Assembly (NCBI RefSeq): GCF_900095735.1
Contig: NZ_FNLO01000012.1
Location: forward strand, 141,062-205,061
From: Chitinasiproducens palmae
GTDB lineage: Bacteria; Pseudomonadota; Gammaproteobacteria; Burkholderiales; Burkholderiaceae
DNA length: 64,000 nt
Direction: 5' to 3'
The notes beneath the pieces were generated by a model. It did no database searches and had not been told where the DNA came from. It saw only the letters and a list, made by a program, of their open reading frames with translations. Each line of letters starts with the position of its first letter. Positions within the stretch are counted from its first letter, which is position 1. Of the stretch, positions 1 through 8,195 are shown piece by piece. The translations under genes were made by a program, and so were the position numbers.

Positions 1-1
1 G

Positions 2-184
2 GAAAGCCGGACGCGCGATACCGCCTACGTCCCGGCACAGCAACCGGACCTGCAACCGACGGGCTTCGAAGCACTGGCGCCCGCGTTGACGTTGGCCGTG
101 CGCTACGCATACGAGCAACGCTTGATCAAGCGGATGTTTTCGCTGGGCGAGCTGTATGGCAGCGTGCGCGGCGCGCTGGCCTGA
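2..184 (+). CDS. C-terminal fragment of a catabolic enzyme, possibly 4,5-dihydroxyphthalate decarboxylase-like
   Basis: An open frame enters from the left edge and stops at TGA 182-184, giving about 60 residues. The tail (…LAVRYAYEQRLIKRMFSLGELYG…) resembles the C-terminus of 4,5-dihydroxyphthalate decarboxylase / substrate-binding-like proteins, whose ends read roughly 'YAYEQGL…R…ELF'. This is pattern memory from a short segment. If right, the enzyme would make protocatechuate, which fits the LigJ-like gene downstream. It lies 92 bp before the dioxygenase start on the same strand, so co-transcription is likely. The start and most of the gene are outside the window. Confidence 0.4.
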   Translation, partial: ESRTRDTAYVPAQQPDLQPTGFEALAPALTLAVRYAYEQRLIKRMFSLGELYGSVRGALA

Positions 185-276
185 GCGACCGGCTATGCCC
201 GGTTCTTGCAGTGTCGCAACGGCGTGCCGAGCGCGCCGGCGCGGCGCCACGTTTAGAAAAAAGTGAGGAGACAATC

Positions 277-1209
277 ATGCCATCGAACATCAGCGGCATG
301 TCGTACGTCAGACTGGGCGCCCCGGACCTGGGCCGGATGGAGCATTTCCTCGAAGACTTCGGCATGGTCAAGGTGCATCGCGACGCGACACGGCTTTACA
401 TGCGCGGCGTCGGCGAGTCCCCCTTTCTGCACGTGACCGAGCTCGGCGACCCAGGCGTGATCGCGTTCGGCTACGAGGCACGAGACCCCGATGTGCTGAC
501 CGCTCTCTCGCAGCGCACCGATGCGCAGGGATTGGAACACGTCGACGCGCCCGGTGGTGGGCGACGCGTGCGCTTGCGCGATCCCAACGGGCTGTGCGTT
601 GAAATCGTCGCGGCGCGCGAGCCGGTCGCGCGTCTGACACCCAGGGTATTGATCAGAGAAGCCGAGGGCGAGAGCCGGGTGCAAGGACCCGCACGCGTCG
701 AGCGGATCGCTCATACCGCCTACGCGACGCCCAATCTGCAGGCGATGATCGCCTGGTATCAGGACGCGCTCGGCGTCATCCCCACCGACGAGCTGTATGT
801 CGATACCCCCGACAACGTGCTGGGCCAATTCGACCGCGTCGACCTCGGCGAGGCGCCGGTCGATCATCACGTGATCTTCCTGCTGCGCGGTCCGCGAGCG
901 GGCATGCACCACGTGTCCTATCAGGTCGAAGGCGTCGACGACATCTTCTTCGGCTTCGATCACATGACTGACCGTGAACACGGCCATGTGCGCGGCATTG
1001 GCCGCCATGCGCTCGGCAGCCAGATCTTCAATTATTGGATGAGTCCGTACGAACAGATGCACGAGCACTGGATCTCGCACGAGAAGCTCAACGCCAAGAG
1101 CAAGTTCAACCGCATCAAGATTGGCGAGGGCATGAGTCATGACACCGGCGAGCGTCCATCGGAACGTTTCGTCAAGCAGGCCACGCCGATCGTCGCCGCC
1201 AACGTCTGA
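277..1209 (+). CDS. VOC-family type I extradiol ring-cleavage dioxygenase
   Basis: 310 residues with two vicinal-oxygen-chelate modules (about 1-115 and 140-270), the usual size and layout of type I extradiol dioxygenases such as BphC. The expected Fe(II) ligands are visible in the second module: His146 (in HTAY), His211 (in HHVSYQV) and Glu259 (in YEQMHEHW). The ATG at 277 is preferred over an upstream in-frame ATG at 211 because GTGAGGAG sits 7 bases before it. The next gene, ligJ-like, begins 48 bp downstream. The enzyme probably opens a catecholic ring in the cytoplasm; the substrate cannot be read from sequence. A glyoxalase-fold isomerase is a less likely alternative given the intact 2-His-1-Glu triad. 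Confidence 0.8.
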   Translation: MPSNISGMSYVRLGAPDLGRMEHFLEDFGMVKVHRDATRLYMRGVGESPFLHVTELGDPGVIAFGYEARDPDVLTALSQRTDAQGLEHVDAPGGGRRVRLRDPNGLCVEIVAAREPVARLTPRVLIREAEGESRVQGPARVERIAHTAYATPNLQAMIAWYQDALGVIPTDELYVDTPDNVLGQFDRVDLGEAPVDHHVIFLLRGPRAGMHHVSYQVEGVDDIFFGFDHMTDREHGHVRGIGRHALGSQIFNYWMSPYEQMHEHWISHEKLNAKSKFNRIKIGEGMSHDTGERPSERFVKQATPIVAANV

Positions 1210-1257
1210 AGCGGACGCGCGTCCGCTTCCATCCGTTCCCTCTGGAGCTTATCCGGC

Positions 1258-2268
1258 ATGATCATCGACTGCCACGGGCATTTCACGACAGTGCCCAAGA
1301 CGCTGCACGCCTGGCGCACCGAACAATTGGCCCACCACGGCCGTCGGTACGGCGCACCGCTGCGCATTTCCGACGACGAACTGCGCGCCGCGCTGGAGAC
1401 CCAGCAGCTCAAGGCGCAGCGCGAGCGCGGCCTGGATCTCACACTGTTCTCCCCGATCGCAGGACAGATGGGACACCATCTCGGCACGCTGGACCAGAGC
1501 ATCGAATGGTCGCGGCTCTGCAACGATCTGATCCACCGCGTCTGCACGCTGTATCCGGCGCGATTCGCCGGGGTCTGCCAGCTGCCGCAGTCGCCCGGGC
1601 AGGCGGTCGATGCCTGCGCGGAGGAGCTCGAACGCTGCGTGCGCGAGTTGGGCTTCGTCGGGTGCAATCTGAACCCGGACCCATCAGGCGGCTACTGGAC
1701 CGATCCGCCGATCACCGACCGCCGCTACTACCCGCTCTACGAAAAGATGGTCGAGCTGGACGTGCCGGCGATGATCCACGTGAGCAGTTCGTGCAACCCG
1801 TGCTTCCATCATGTCGGGGCGCACTACTTGAATGGCGACACCTCCGCCTTCATGCAACTCCTGCTGGCGCCCGAGCTTTTCAAGACATTTCCGACGCTGC
1901 GCTTCGTGATTCCGCATGGTGGTGGCGCGGTCCCCTATCACTGGGGTCGGTATCGGGGTCTTGCTCAGGATATGGGACTGGCCGCGCTCGACGGCGGCAT
2001 CCTCAACAATGTCTTTTTCGATACCTGTGTCTATCACCAGGCCGGCATCAACCTGCTGACCGACGTGATTCCACATCGCAACGTGCTGTTCGGTTCCGAA
2101 ATGATAGGCGCGGTCAAGGGCATCGATCCCGAAACCGGGCATCACTTCGACGATACGCGCCGCTATGTCGAAGCCACGCCCCATCTCTGTTCGGCGCATC
2201 AACAGGACGTTTTCTGCAACAACGCGATGCAGGTCTATCCCGGCCTGCGGTCGAGAATCACTTCCTGA
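1258..2268 (+). CDS. ligJ: 4-oxalomesaconate hydratase (LigJ-like amidohydrolase)
   Basis: 336 residues of the amidohydrolase_2/ACMSD fold. It starts with the metal-binding MIIDCHGH signature (His6, His8) and shows long identity with remembered LigJ sequence, including LNPDPSGG, MIHVSSSCN, HYLNGDTSAFMQ, IPHGGGAVPYHWGR, FFDTCVYH and SEMIGAVKGID. LigJ hydrates 4-oxalomesaconate to 4-carboxy-4-hydroxy-2-oxoadipate in the protocatechuate 4,5-cleavage and gallate pathways. A purine-rich stretch (TCTGGAG) precedes the ATG. The gene lies between a ring-cleavage dioxygenase and an SDR on the same strand with short gaps, so one operon is likely. The usual partners LigAB, LigC, LigI and LigK are not visible in the window. 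Confidence 0.85.
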   Translation: MIIDCHGHFTTVPKTLHAWRTEQLAHHGRRYGAPLRISDDELRAALETQQLKAQRERGLDLTLFSPIAGQMGHHLGTLDQSIEWSRLCNDLIHRVCTLYPARFAGVCQLPQSPGQAVDACAEELERCVRELGFVGCNLNPDPSGGYWTDPPITDRRYYPLYEKMVELDVPAMIHVSSSCNPCFHHVGAHYLNGDTSAFMQLLLAPELFKTFPTLRFVIPHGGGAVPYHWGRYRGLAQDMGLAALDGGILNNVFFDTCVYHQAGINLLTDVIPHRNVLFGSEMIGAVKGIDPETGHHFDDTRRYVEATPHLCSAHQQDVFCNNAMQVYPGLRSRITS

Positions 2269-2285
2269 TCTAGGAGAATACCGAG

Positions 2286-3065
2286 ATGGATCTTGGCATC
2301 ACTGGCCGGACCGCCCTGGTGTGCGCGTCCTCGCGCGGCCTGGGGCTGGCATGTGCGACAGCGCTCGCCCGCGAAGGCTGTCGCGTTTTCATCAATGGCC
2401 GCGACGCGGGTGCGCTGGAAGCGGCCGCGCACGCCATCGAGCATGCCACCGGCGTGCGAGTGCAGCGCATCGTCGCCGACCTCAACACGGAGGCAGGTCG
2501 AGCGGCCCTGATCGCAGCCTGCCCGGAACCCGACATCCTGGTCAACAACAACGCCGGACCGGAGCCTGGCAAGATCGCGGACTGGACACGGGAAGACTGG
2601 TTGGGCGCGGTCGAGGCAAACATGCTCGCCCCGGTGTTCCTGATCAAGACTTACCTGCCGGGCATGCGCAGCCGCCGCTTTGGGCGCATCGTCAACATTA
2701 CCTCGGCAATGGTCAAGTCGCCCAGCGCGACGATGGGTCTGTCCGCGGCCGTGCGAGCCGGCTTGACCGCACTGAGCAAGTCGGTCCAGCGCGACTCCGT
2801 CGTTGACAACGTGACCATCAACAACATGCTGCCCGAGCGCTTCGACACCGATCGACAGCGCTACATGGCCGATCGCATGTCGCAACGCGAGAGCATCACG
2901 GTGGCGGAGGCCAAGCAGCGGATCGCGGCGACCATCGCCGCCAAGCGGCTGGGCCAGCCGTCGGAATTCGGCGATGCGTGCGCATTCCTGTGCAGCGCCC
3001 AGGCCGGCTTCATTTCGGGACAAAACCTGCAACTGGACGGCGGCTCCTACGCCGGCCTGGTGTAA
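2286..3065 (+). CDS. SDR-family protein lacking the canonical Tyr-Lys catalytic pair
   Basis: 259 residues with a Rossmann SDR fold. A glycine-rich cofactor segment (CASSRGLGLACA) lies near residues 13-24, and a variant NNAG motif reads LVNNNAGP. The region that should carry YxxxK reads SATMGLSAAVRAGL: no Tyr is present, and the +4 Lys is Val or Arg. The C-terminal segment ISGQNLQLDGGSY is typical of FabG-like SDRs. The gene is preceded by TAGGAGA and follows ligJ by 17 bp; the next gene starts 11 bp after its stop. It may act as a non-classical dehydrogenase/isomerase or bind a ligand without redox chemistry. A divergent SDR subgroup with a GLS…RAGL motif exists, so this is probably inherited rather than a sequencing error. 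Confidence 0.75.
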   Translation: MDLGITGRTALVCASSRGLGLACATALAREGCRVFINGRDAGALEAAAHAIEHATGVRVQRIVADLNTEAGRAALIAACPEPDILVNNNAGPEPGKIADWTREDWLGAVEANMLAPVFLIKTYLPGMRSRRFGRIVNITSAMVKSPSATMGLSAAVRAGLTALSKSVQRDSVVDNVTINNMLPERFDTDRQRYMADRMSQRESITVAEAKQRIAATIAAKRLGQPSEFGDACAFLCSAQAGFISGQNLQLDGGSYAGLV

Positions 3066-3076
3066 AGGAGAAAAGC

Positions 3077-3943
3077 GTGCGATACGCAAGTTTTCTGATC
3101 AAAGGCGAAGCCAGCTACGGCATTGTCACGGACCGGGGCGTGATCGACCTCGGGCGACGCTTCGGCGATCGATTCGCGGACCTGCAGGCGCTCGTGGCAG
3201 CCGATTTCCCGGCGGAGGTCGCCGCTGCCGCGGCCGAGCCGGTCGATTACCCGCTCGACGCAATTGCCTGGCAAGTGCCGATTGCACGGCCCGTGCACAT
3301 CTGGTGCCTGGCGCTCAACTACGTCGAACACCACACCGAGGTGCAAAGCGCCGGACGCGTGCAGGAGCTGCCGAAGTCACCGGCGCTCTTCGCCCGCGCC
3401 AGCGACTCGCTGGTCGCGCACGGCGCGCCGCTACGCCATCCCGGTGTCAGCGAACAGTTCGATTTCGAGGGCGAACTGGTCGTCGTGATTGGCAAGCGCG
3501 GCTTCCAGGTAGCGGCCGAGGACGCGATGGCGCATGTTGCCGGCTACACGATCATGAACGAAGGCAGCGTGCGCGACTGGCAGTTCCACACCCGTCAGAT
3601 CACGCCCGGCAAGAATTTCTTCCGAAGCGGCGCCGTCGGCCCTTGGATCGTGCCGCGCAGTGACGTCGCCGACGTCGACGCACTGCGCATCCGCACCACG
3701 CTCAACGGCAAGACGATGCAGGACGATGTCGTCGCAAGCATGGTTCACAAGATCCCGGCGTTCATCGCGTATGTCTCGACGATCGCGCCGCTGTGTCCCG
3801 GCGACCTGCTGGCCACCGGCACTCCGAGCGGCGTCGGCTTCTCGCGAAAGCCGCCTGTCTTCATGAAGCCAGGCGATCTGTGCGAAATCACGATCGATGG
3901 CATCGGTACGCTGGCCAACCGTGTCGAGGCCGATACCGCATAA
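3077..3943 (+). CDS. Fumarylacetoacetate hydrolase (FAH) family protein
   Basis: 288 residues. The GTG start at 3077 has a strong AAAGGAG 6 bases upstream and begins 11 bp after the SDR stop, so translational linkage is likely. The FAH core shows an N-x-x-E-H segment (NYVEHH), the metal-binding FDFEGELVVVIG, AGYTIMNEGSVRDWQ, and the C-terminal LLATGTPSGVGFSRKPPVFMKPGD. Members hydrolyse acylpyruvates or act as 2-hydroxyhepta-2,4-diene-1,7-dioate isomerases, 2-keto-4-pentenoate hydratases or oxaloacetate decarboxylases, all lower steps of meta-cleavage routes. The position after a dioxygenase and a hydratase supports such a role. The exact reaction is undetermined. Confidence 0.85.
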   Translation: MRYASFLIKGEASYGIVTDRGVIDLGRRFGDRFADLQALVAADFPAEVAAAAAEPVDYPLDAIAWQVPIARPVHIWCLALNYVEHHTEVQSAGRVQELPKSPALFARASDSLVAHGAPLRHPGVSEQFDFEGELVVVIGKRGFQVAAEDAMAHVAGYTIMNEGSVRDWQFHTRQITPGKNFFRSGAVGPWIVPRSDVADVDALRIRTTLNGKTMQDDVVASMVHKIPAFIAYVSTIAPLCPGDLLATGTPSGVGFSRKPPVFMKPGDLCEITIDGIGTLANRVEADTA

Positions 3944-3979
3944 TCCTGTTGCTCTCCTGCCCAGGCCGACCCACGTCCC

Positions 3980-5284
3980 ATGTCACGCGCCGCTCCCCGT
4001 CTCGCCGCCACCGCTACCACTGCTGCCACTGCTGCCGCCGCCAGCGTCGATGCATCATCCGGCACGCGCGTCGGCGGTGCGGCGCGCATGCCGAGCATCT
4101 GGCAGCTAAGGGTTTTCGAGACGATCGCGCGACACGAGAACGTCACCCAGGCGTCGCAGGAACTGCTGCGTTCCCAGCCCGCCACCACCGCCTGCATCGC
4201 CAGCCTCGAAACACTGCTTGGCATCGCCCTCTTCGAGCGCTCGACCACCGGCACCTACCTCACGCCCGCCGGCGTTGCCGCACTTGTACGCACCCGCAAG
4301 ATTCTCCACGCGGTGGAATCGGCACTTGGCGAGCTAGGCAGCACCCGCTCCGTTGCACCGCCGGTACTGGCCGGCGGCATTACCCGCACGCAAATGCGGT
4401 GTCTGATCGCGATCGAGGCGTGCGGTTCGTTCCGCGCCGCGGCGCGGCTGCTGGGCATCACCGAGGCCTCGTTGCAACGCGCCGCGCGCACGCTGGAACA
4501 GAATCTCGGCGCGCCGCTCTACCGCCATACCGCGCTCGGCGTCGCCACCACCGACGTCGGCAAGACCTTCGCGCAGCGACTAGGCGCGGTTTCCGAACAG
4601 ATCGTCGCGCTGCTCGACACCCTGCGGCACTACGAACCGCCGAAAGACCGATGCGTCACGCTCGGGGTTCTGCTGCTCGATCCGACGATCCTGATCGTCA
4701 ACGCAATCCGGGAGCTTGGACAGGCCTTTCCCGACGCACGCGTGGTCGTGATCAACGGCACCTACGATGCGCTGCTCAGCAAGCTGCTACGCGGCGACAT
4801 CGACTTCATGCTTGGCTTGCTCAAGCAGCCCGATGCCGCGTTCGATTTCGTCGAGACCCCGTTGTATCGGGAACGCTATTGCGTGGTCGCGAGCCGCGAA
4901 CATTCGCTCGCCCGCGCGCCTCACGTCAGCGTGGAGACCTTGCGGCGGTATCAGTGGGTGCTGCCGCCGAAGGGTTCGCCGCGGCGCGAGGCCTATGAGC
5001 ACGTTTTCTCCGAGGGGCTGCCGCCGGCCGCCAGCATCGAAACCTATTCGTTGTCGACGATTCGCATCGTCTTGACCGATTCGGACATGCTGACAGTGCT
5101 CAGTTGGACCGAGGTCCTCAGCGAGCGGCGCTTCGGCCTGCTTGCACCGCTGCAGGTGGACGTGCCCTGGGAGAATGGACCGGTGGTCGGCATCACCTCG
5201 CGGCACGGCTGGCAAGCGAACGAACTGCAAACCGCATTCATCGAAAACCTGCAGCGCAACGCCGCCGCGATCAACGCCAGTTGA
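3980..5284 (+). CDS. LysR-family regulator with two tandem HTH domains
   Basis: 434 residues from ATG 3980, or 398 from ATG 4088. The first 36 residues are low-complexity Ala/Thr, so 4088 (MPSIWQLRVFETIAR) may be the true start; neither has a strong ribosome site. A LysR-type winged HTH (about residues 37-100, LRVFETIARHENVTQAS) is followed by a second HTH-like unit (about 130-190, MRCLIAIEACGSFRAAARLLGITEASLQRAARTLE). After that comes a LysR effector-binding domain (about 205-420). Ordinary LysR proteins are 290-330 residues with one HTH. The gene sits between the catabolic genes and an MFS carrier and probably controls them. Confidence 0.8.
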   Translation: MSRAAPRLAATATTAATAAAASVDASSGTRVGGAARMPSIWQLRVFETIARHENVTQASQELLRSQPATTACIASLETLLGIALFERSTTGTYLTPAGVAALVRTRKILHAVESALGELGSTRSVAPPVLAGGITRTQMRCLIAIEACGSFRAAARLLGITEASLQRAARTLEQNLGAPLYRHTALGVATTDVGKTFAQRLGAVSEQIVALLDTLRHYEPPKDRCVTLGVLLLDPTILIVNAIRELGQAFPDARVVVINGTYDALLSKLLRGDIDFMLGLLKQPDAAFDFVETPLYRERYCVVASREHSLARAPHVSVETLRRYQWVLPPKGSPRREAYEHVFSEGLPPAASIETYSLSTIRIVLTDSDMLTVLSWTEVLSERRFGLLAPLQVDVPWENGPVVGITSRHGWQANELQTAFIENLQRNAAAINAS

Positions 5285-5665
5285 AGGTCCGCGCGGTGCG
5301 GTGCCGATACCTGTGCCACCGACACCGTCGCGGACGCCAAACGGTGCCGGCCTCCCGCAGCGGCCTCGCGCATCGAAGGTACGTATCGGCCGCGGGTCTT
5401 GACCCGTCTTGACCGCGCGTATCGGCCATTCTCGAACGCGTGCCGCACGCACAAGCTCGGGTCACGCGACGCAGCAAGATCCGATTGTCGCGCGCCGATT
5501 TCCTATGCCTTCCTAAAAAAGCCGGTTCCTATAATCGAGTGGCGAACTCGCGTTGCCCGGCGGCATGCCGATTCTCGACGAACCGTGTTCCGTCGGATCG
5601 AAGGCAAGTCGCCGATAGCGACGACAAAGACGAGCGCACCCTTGCTCTCGGGAGACGGAGGCTTC
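5285..5665. other. 381-bp intergenic region between the LysR gene and the MFS gene
   Basis: No convincing gene is present. The first half is GC-rich and featureless. The second half holds the −10-like element and the inverted repeat described separately, so this is mainly promoter DNA for the MFS gene. Confidence 0.6.
5506..5550 (+). promoter_or_regulatory. Candidate promoter with an inverted repeat just downstream of the −10
   Basis: A perfect TATAAT hexamer lies at 5530-5535 about 130 bp before the MFS start. The −35 region (TGCCTT, 5506-5511) is poor, suggesting activator dependence. Immediately after the −10, CGAGT-ggcga-ACTCG (5536-5550) forms a 5-5-5 inverted repeat near the likely transcription start, a position where a bound regulator would block or modulate initiation. 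The neighbouring two-HTH LysR protein is the obvious candidate. This is inference from position and symmetry. Confidence 0.4.
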
Positions 5666-7162
5666 ATGCAACATTCGGAAAGCGGGCGCAGCCCGTTTCA
5701 AGATCAGCGCGTCCTGTCAGGCCGGCAGCGTGGCCTGCTCGTGCTGATCGGCGTTGGCAGCATGCTGGAATTCTGGGACGCCTACCTGATCGGTTTCATC
5801 ATGGCGTTCCTGATCAAGCCGTGGGGATTGACCTATGGCGTAATGGGCGCCGTGCTGCTCGCGTCCGGCGCAGGCGCGGTAGTCGGCGGCATGGTCTGGG
5901 GCGCGATCGCGGACCGGCTTGGCCGCAAGCCGGTCTTCGTCGCGTCCCTGCTCCTGCTTGCGCTGGCGAGCGTCGGCCTGGCCCTGACGCCCGACGGCGG
6001 CTGGATCTACATGGCCGTGCTGCGGATCGTGATCGGCTTTTGCACCGGCGGTTACTTTATCCAGATCGCACTGGTCAACGAGTTCATGCCGCCGCAGCGC
6101 CGGGCCACCTTGACCGGGGTGGTGTCGGCGATCACCACCGGCGGCCTGTTGCTGGGTGCCTTCAGCGGCGCCTTCCTGATTCCGGCGCTCGGCTGGCGCT
6201 GGACCTTCGGGCTCGGCGCGGCGCCGGCGCTGATCGCACTGCTAGGCGTGTTCCTGATTCCCGAATCGCCACGCTGGCTCGCCCAGCAGGGCCGGCAGGC
6301 GGCCGCCCGCGAAGCGGTCGCCTGGGCCCTCGCACAACCCGTGCACATGGTCGCGGCCCCCGCGGCGCCCCCCACGGCGTCACCCGCCGCCGACGCGGCG
6401 TTGCAGGCAAGACCGCGTTGGCGAGACATCTTCCATTATCCACGCAGCGTCGTCACCGCAACGCTCGTGAACATGGGGCTGATCTCCGGCTACTACGGGA
6501 TCGTGCTGTGGTCGCCAACGCTGCTGTCACAGGTGCAGCGGCTCAGCCCGGCTCGCGCGTCGATGTGGATGATCGCCTTCAGCGTGCTCGGCATGGGGAC
6601 GCGTCTCGGCGCGGCGCTGCTGGCCGACCGCATCGGAAGGCGCAAAACCGGCGGCTACTTCGCCATCGTCTCGGCGGTCGCGCTGTTCGTGGCCGGTTAC
6701 GTCGGGCACGGCGACCTCCTGACGCCCGCGTGGTTCTGGGCGCCGCTGCTGCTCGCCTTCGTTTTTGCCGACGGCAGCTTCGCGATATGCGCGGTGTATT
6801 CGACGGAGATCTGGCCAACGCGGCTACGCGGCAGCGGCGCGGGCTTCGCGGGTCTGACGGGTTCGGTCGGCAAGATGCTGGGGCCGATGGGCTTGGCCCT
6901 GGTGGCCGGCTCCAGCAGCGTCGTGATGCCCGGCGCCACCTTGAATGTCATCGTGCCGGCCTTCCAGTTTCTCGCGTTCTGTCTGCTCGTATGCGGGCTG
7001 ACCTATCTGTTGATCGGCATCGAGGCGCGCGGCGAAACGCTGGAAACGCTCGACACGCGTTTCGAGAATGAGCGAAACACGCGGCGCGCACGCGCGTCTC
7101 GCGACGGCACCGCGGTCCGCAACCCAGCCACCCGCACCGCGCGTCGCCCGACGCGGCCGTGA
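5666..7162 (+). CDS. MFS transporter, aromatic-acid/sugar porter type
   Basis: About 498 residues with roughly 12 hydrophobic segments. The start at 5666 is set by GGAGACGGAGG just upstream; longer in-frame extensions lack a ribosome site. Characteristic MFS motifs are present: GAIADRLGRKPVF in the loop after TM2, FLIPESPRWLAQQGR after TM6, and a second LLADRIGRRKT after TM8. The early Asp in FWDAYLIG resembles AAHS-type aromatic acid/H+ symporters. The C-terminal 40 residues are Arg/Thr-rich and cytoplasmic. Given the neighbouring ring-cleavage genes it probably imports the aromatic substrate; the specific ligand is unknown. Confidence 0.8.
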   Translation: MQHSESGRSPFQDQRVLSGRQRGLLVLIGVGSMLEFWDAYLIGFIMAFLIKPWGLTYGVMGAVLLASGAGAVVGGMVWGAIADRLGRKPVFVASLLLLALASVGLALTPDGGWIYMAVLRIVIGFCTGGYFIQIALVNEFMPPQRRATLTGVVSAITTGGLLLGAFSGAFLIPALGWRWTFGLGAAPALIALLGVFLIPESPRWLAQQGRQAAAREAVAWALAQPVHMVAAPAAPPTASPAADAALQARPRWRDIFHYPRSVVTATLVNMGLISGYYGIVLWSPTLLSQVQRLSPARASMWMIAFSVLGMGTRLGAALLADRIGRRKTGGYFAIVSAVALFVAGYVGHGDLLTPAWFWAPLLLAFVFADGSFAICAVYSTEIWPTRLRGSGAGFAGLTGSVGKMLGPMGLALVAGSSSVVMPGATLNVIVPAFQFLAFCLLVCGLTYLLIGIEARGETLETLDTRFENERNTRRARASRDGTAVRNPATRTARRPTRP

Positions 7163-7391
7163 CGACGGGCGCAGGCATCGCGCCTGACGGTCCGGCAAGT
7201 CCGCCCGCGCCGCACCGTCTGCCACGCATCGCCTGCCGAAAGCGATCTGCCTGGCACGCGGCGACGCTGCCGCGCGAGGAACGGGGCGCACAGCAAAAAC
7301 CGATCGCCGGTGCGTGTTTCGGATTGGGACCGGGCACATTGCATCACTAGACTCAATCAACGCCGCGACGATCCGACAGGAGAGAAAACCG

Positions 7392-8195
7392 ATGAAGCAA
7401 CTGCGCGTAGGCATGGTCGTGCCCTCGCTGAACACGATCGCCGAAGACGATTTCCGGCGCTACTGCCCTGGCGAGGTCGCCTACCACGTCCATCGCATCC
7501 GCCTACGCAAGGAAGCCGGCCGTGTCACCACGGAGAGTCTGGCACGCGCCTGGCTGGAAGCAATCGAGCAGAGCGAGTATGTGGCCGACCTGTTGCCCGA
7601 CGCAGTGCTGTTCAACTGTACCGGCGCGAGCGTCGGATATGGGGACGACTGCGACGCGCTGCTGGCGCAACGCATGGAAGCACAGCTAGGCGTGCCCGCC
7701 ACCAACACGATGGTCGCGATCAAGGCCGCGCTGCGGGCCGTGTCGGCCACCCGCGTGCTACACGTCTGCCCGTTCACCGATACGTTTTCCCGCATCGAGC
7801 ACGCATCGCTCTCGCGCAGCGGCATCGACGTTGCAAACACCGTTTCGCTCGATTTCACCGATGCCCGGGTCGCCGCCCGCATGACGCCCGACGAACTGGC
7901 CAGCATCGTGCACGCGCGCGTCAACGAACAACGCAGCGGTGCCGCAGCGATCGGCGCGGTGCTGTTGTCCTGCGCGAACGTCCGCGCCTTCGAAGCCGTC
8001 GCGCCACTGGAGGCCAGCCTCGGCGTGCCCGTCGTTACGAGCAACCAGGCCGCGCTCTGGGCCGTGCTGGCGCTCGCCGGCTGGCGTGGCAGCATCCGTG
8101 ACGCGGGACGGCTGTTCGACGTGACACTGCCTGCCGCCGATGCGGCGCAATTTTCTCATTCGTCACAGGACCGGCTTCTCTCATGCGGATCGTAG
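7392..8195 (+). CDS. Maleate cis-trans isomerase / arylmalonate decarboxylase-like protein (Asp/Glu racemase superfamily)
   Basis: 267 residues starting at ATG 7392 with AGGAGAG 9-15 bases upstream. The sequence opens RVGMVVPSLNTIAEDDF, as in maleate isomerases. It carries two Cys-containing active-site loops: FNCTGASVGYG (about residues 75-85) and LLSCANVRAFE (about 192-202), followed by TSNQAALWA. These match the Cys-dependent chemistry of the family: maleate to fumarate isomerisation, malonate decarboxylation, or racemisation. It overlaps the next gene by 13 bp, so the two are translationally coupled. In this setting it would process an unsaturated dicarboxylate from ring cleavage; this is inference. 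Confidence 0.75.
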   Translation: MKQLRVGMVVPSLNTIAEDDFRRYCPGEVAYHVHRIRLRKEAGRVTTESLARAWLEAIEQSEYVADLLPDAVLFNCTGASVGYGDDCDALLAQRMEAQLGVPATNTMVAIKAALRAVSATRVLHVCPFTDTFSRIEHASLSRSGIDVANTVSLDFTDARVAARMTPDELASIVHARVNEQRSGAAAIGAVLLSCANVRAFEAVAPLEASLGVPVVTSNQAALWAVLALAGWRGSIRDAGRLFDVTLPAADAAQFSHSSQDRLLSCGS

